Assembly: GCA_036960375.1 (NCBI GenBank)
Contig: JBALVY010000012.1
Location: 50,473-114,472, forward strand
DNA from: CAWVSB01 sp036960375
GTDB taxonomy: Bacteria; Pseudomonadota; Gammaproteobacteria; Pseudomonadales; CAWVSB01
DNA length: 64,000 nucleotides
Reading direction: 5' to 3'
The notes beneath the pieces were generated by a model. It did not search any database and was not told the origin of the DNA. It worked only from the letters and a program-made list of their open reading frames with translations. Of this stretch, positions 61,677 through 64,000 are shown piece after piece; positions within the stretch are counted from its first letter, which is position 1; the number at the start of each line of letters is the position of its first letter. The translations under genes and the position numbers were made by a program.

Positions 61677-63761
61677 ATGACTGAATTGAGCCACTACAGA
61701 AACATAGGAATATTCGCCCACGTTGATGCGGGTAAAACCACCACAACTGAGCGAATCCTCAAGCTAACCGGAAAAATCCATAAGACAGGTGAGGTGCATG
61801 ATGGCGCCGCCACGACTGACTTTATGGATCAGGAACAAGAGCGCGGAATTACCATCCAGTCTGCAGCGACTACCTGTTTCTGGAAAGACCACCGCATGAA
61901 CATCATCGATACCCCTGGGCACGTTGACTTCACCGTAGAAGTTTATCGCTCTTTGAAGGTACTTGACGGCGGCGTGGGTGTATTTTGTGGTTCCGGCGGT
62001 GTAGAGCCTCAGTCAGAGACCAACTGGCGCTATGCCAATGATTCTGAAGTTGCCCGAATCATCTTTGTTAACAAACTTGATCGCATGGGTGCAGACTTCC
62101 TGCGTGTTGTCGGTCAGGTAGAAAAAGTGCTGGGCGCCGTCCCAATGGTAATGACCCTGCCTATCGGCCGCGAAGAAGACTTTGTCGGCGTAGTCGACGT
62201 TCTGACCAAGACTGCCCATATATGGGACGATTCTGGCCTGCCAGAGAATTTTGAAGTAAGTGACGTCCCAGAAGACATGGTTGAGCTGGTTGACGATTAC
62301 TACGAAAAGCTGGTTGAAATGGCCGTCGAACAAGACGACGACCTGATGATGGCCTATATGGACGGTGAAGATGTCGCTATTGATGACATCAAGCGCTGTA
62401 TCCGCAAAGGTACCATCGCGCTGGATTTCTTCCCGACTTACTGTGGCTCGGCATTCAAAAACAAAGGCGTGCAACTAATACTTGATGCCGTTGTAGATTA
62501 CCTGCCAAGCCCTACTGAAGTTGATCCTCAGCCATTAACTGATGAACACGGCGAGCCAAACGGCGAAGTCGCTCTGGTATCTACGGACGAGCCCTTCCGT
62601 GCGCTGGCGTTCAAAATCATGGATGACCGTTTCGGTGCCCTCACCTTTATACGCGTATATTCTGGCGTACTGAACAAAGGCGAAACGATACTCAACTCCT
62701 TTACTGGCAAGACCGAGCGTATTGGCCGCATGGTAGAAATGCATGCTGACGACCGCAAAGAAATTAGTAGAGCCCAAGCCGGCGACATCATTGCCATCGT
62801 TGGTATGAAAAACGTTCAGACCGGTCACACACTGTGTGATCCCAAGCACGAATGTACTCTTGAGCCGATGATATTCCCACAGCCGGTTATCTCCATCGCT
62901 GTTGCGCCTAAAGATAAAGCAGGCGCAGAGAAAATGGGTGTTGCCATTGGTAAAATGGTTGCAGAAGATCCTACCTTTAAAGTTGAGACTGACGAAGACT
63001 CAGGCGAAACCATCCTTAGAGGCATGGGCGAACTGCACCTGGACATCAAGGTTGACATACTCAAGCGCACTTATGGCGTTGAGCTGATAGTGGGCAAACC
63101 ACAGGTAGCCTATCGCGAGACAATCACTCTGGCCATCGACGACAGCTACACGCACAAGAAGCAGTCTGGTGGTTCGGGTCAATTCGGTAAGATCGACTAC
63201 CGCATCAAACCAGGCGAGCCAGGCACAGGCTATGTATTCTCCTCTAGCGTAGTCGGCGGTAACGTTCCGAAGGAATTCTTCCCCGCTATTGAGAAGGGCT
63301 TCAGGAGCATGATGGGCGAAGGCCCACTGGCCAAGTTCCCCGTACTTGATGTCGAAATCGAACTGTACGACGGTGGCTACCACGCGGTTGACTCCTCTGC
63401 AATAGCCTTTGAAATTGCAGCCAAAGGCGCTTTCCGCCAGTCTATGCCAAAAGCCGGACCTCAGTTGATCGAGCCGATCATGAACGTTGACGTATTCACC
63501 CCGGACGATCACGTTGGTGATGTTATCGGTGACCTGAACCGTCGTCGCGGCATGATCAAGGATCAAGAGCCAGGCGTGAGTGGCGTTCGTATTAAAGCAG
63601 ACGTACCTCTGTCTGAGATGTTCGGCTATATCGGACACCTGCGCACCATGACTTCTGGTCGCGGACAGTTCTCTATGGAGTTCTCGCACTACAACCCTTG
63701 CCCACAAAACGTGTCGGCACAGGTAATCGAAGAAGAAAAAGAGCGTCAAGCGAACAAGTAA
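61677..63761 (+). CDS. fusA2: Elongation factor G, second type (EF-G2)
   Basis: A 694-residue translational GTPase. G1 is AHVDAGKTTTT at residues 14-24, then RGITIQSAA, DTPGHVDF and NKLD. Domain IV has the GGSGQFGKI region. Wording such as HKTGEVHDGAATTDFMDQEQ and QSETNWRYAND is that of the FusA2 subgroup common in marine gammaproteobacteria and Pseudomonas, not the housekeeping FusA. It is encoded opposite to the flanking ribosomal genes between tuf and rpsJ. Whether it serves translocation, ribosome recycling or a stress role is not decidable here. Confidence 0.9.
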   Translation: MTELSHYRNIGIFAHVDAGKTTTTERILKLTGKIHKTGEVHDGAATTDFMDQEQERGITIQSAATTCFWKDHRMNIIDTPGHVDFTVEVYRSLKVLDGGVGVFCGSGGVEPQSETNWRYANDSEVARIIFVNKLDRMGADFLRVVGQVEKVLGAVPMVMTLPIGREEDFVGVVDVLTKTAHIWDDSGLPENFEVSDVPEDMVELVDDYYEKLVEMAVEQDDDLMMAYMDGEDVAIDDIKRCIRKGTIALDFFPTYCGSAFKNKGVQLILDAVVDYLPSPTEVDPQPLTDEHGEPNGEVALVSTDEPFRALAFKIMDDRFGALTFIRVYSGVLNKGETILNSFTGKTERIGRMVEMHADDRKEISRAQAGDIIAIVGMKNVQTGHTLCDPKHECTLEPMIFPQPVISIAVAPKDKAGAEKMGVAIGKMVAEDPTFKVETDEDSGETILRGMGELHLDIKVDILKRTYGVELIVGKPQVAYRETITLAIDDSYTHKKQSGGSGQFGKIDYRIKPGEPGTGYVFSSSVVGGNVPKEFFPAIEKGFRSMMGEGPLAKFPVLDVEIELYDGGYHAVDSSAIAFEIAAKGAFRQSMPKAGPQLIEPIMNVDVFTPDDHVGDVIGDLNRRRGMIKDQEPGVSGVRIKADVPLSEMFGYIGHLRTMTSGRGQFSMEFSHYNPCPQNVSAQVIEEEKERQANK

Positions 63762-63775
63762 TCGCTTCTCGCTTT

Positions 63776-63813
63776 AAAAAAGCCCCGGCAGCGCAAGCTA
63801 CCGGGGCTTTTTT
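63776..63813. terminator. Terminator of fusA2
   Basis: A long stem AAAAAAGCCCCGG...CCGGGGCTTTTTT (63776-63788 with 63801-63813), 14 bp after the stop; symmetric A and T runs. Confidence 0.92.
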
Positions 63814-63819
63814 GTGGCC

Positions 63820-63904
63820 GACTTATACAATGGGGGACGGAGCACTATATCGCTAAGCAACGAAGTTGCAGCGATATAGTGCTCCGTCCCCCATTGTATA
63901 AGTC
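63820..63904. repeat. Perfect 35-bp-arm palindrome with GAA apex
   Basis: Arms 63820-63854 and 63870-63904 are fully complementary. The centre folds further as GCAAC-GAA-GTTGC. The arm contains GGGGGACGGAGCACTAT, of which one-armed copies occur at 29813 and 37683. It lies between the fusA2 and tuf terminators. Confidence 0.92.
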
Positions 63905-63906
63905 AC

Positions 63907-63935
63907 AAAAAAGGCCGCCCGTGGGCAGCCTTTTT
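63907..63935. terminator. Terminator of tuf
   Basis: AAAAAGGCCGCCC / GGGCAGCCTTTTT hairpin with a GT loop, one mismatch, and A/T runs on both sides; 15 bp beyond the tuf stop on the minus strand. Confidence 0.85.
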
Positions 63936-63949
63936 GAACCAAGAATCGA

Positions 63950-64000
63950 TTACTCGATGATTTTGGCTACAACACCTGCACCAACGGTACGGCCACCTTC
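63950..64000 (-). CDS. tuf: Elongation factor Tu, C-terminal end (partial)
   Basis: The last 16 codons plus stop read EGGRTVGAGVVAKIIE, the invariant C-terminus of EF-Tu. The gene continues beyond the right edge of the window. In relatives tuf directly precedes rpsJ on the same strand; here fusA2 lies between them. Confidence 0.93.
   Translation of the reverse strand, partial: EGGRTVGAGVVAKIIE

Noticed and set aside
63000..63749. 249-residue open frame antisense to fusA2
   Set aside because: A long shadow frame within a strongly conserved gene; codon pattern follows fusA2.
1..64000. CRISPR arrays, prophage or insertion sequences
   Set aside because: No regularly spaced direct repeats, no transposase, integrase or phage structural genes were seen.

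Overview
The window is a chromosomal segment of a gammaproteobacterium. Gene order matches the Pseudomonas/Cellvibrio-type lineage: ssb - MFS transporter - uvrA - rplQ - rpoA; ispB / rplU - rpmA - obgE - proB / rpsT; bfd-bfr near grxD and argF; and a complete S10-spc-alpha ribosomal cluster. The genus cannot be fixed from sequence alone. No tRNA, rRNA, prophage, CRISPR array or intact transposase gene was seen.

Layout. 1-3.6 kb: iron genes (bfd, bfr, and a porin / FMN-binding / PepSY operon), each group under a probable Fur box. 3.6-8.3 kb: grxD, argD-argF, glpK, small envelope proteins. 9-14.3 kb: csrA and a signalling cluster (membrane hybrid kinase, receiver-PAS-kinase, divergent FixJ-type regulator). 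14.3-20 kb: dinG, an unknown gene, an acyltransferase, paired DUF4136 lipoproteins. 20-25 kb: aldehyde dehydrogenase, tyrosine phosphatase, TetR regulator, NTF2-like protein, dgkA, rpsT. 25-29.5 kb: proB, obgE, rpmA, rplU, ispB. 30-35 kb: a tight operon for sugar-nucleotide precursors (ugd, mannose-1-P guanylyltransferase, galU, phosphomannomutase). 35-42.7 kb: fabA, fabB, moeA, moaB, a degenerate RmlD-like protein, ssb, a YajR-like transporter. 43.5-46.4 kb: uvrA. 47-60.9 kb: rplQ through rpsJ. 61.7-63.8 kb: a second-type EF-G gene (fusA2) in opposite orientation, lying between rpsJ and the 3' end of tuf.

The most unusual content is between genes. Every gene-free gap longer than 300 bp contains one to three copies of a roughly 115-180 bp nested inverted-repeat element. 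Each copy has an outer stem of usually about 24-30 bp, a short box stem, an inner stem of about 20 bp, and a conserved apical hairpin ending in a GAA, GCA or short T-containing loop. The stems are nearly perfectly self-complementary within a copy but unrelated in sequence between copies. By contrast, three unpaired stretches, all on the same strand side, are conserved (consensus AATCA, GNTTA and CGYYYTKA), as are the bases around the apex (TCTGA...CGAGTT). Copies in a gap are often paired with their 5' sides facing each other. I know of no described family with this build. It looks like a folded single-stranded DNA or RNA signal, and it is the best candidate for an undescribed system here. A separate 35-bp-arm perfect palindrome lies between fusA2 and tuf and shares a GGGGGACGGAGCA motif with two other gaps.
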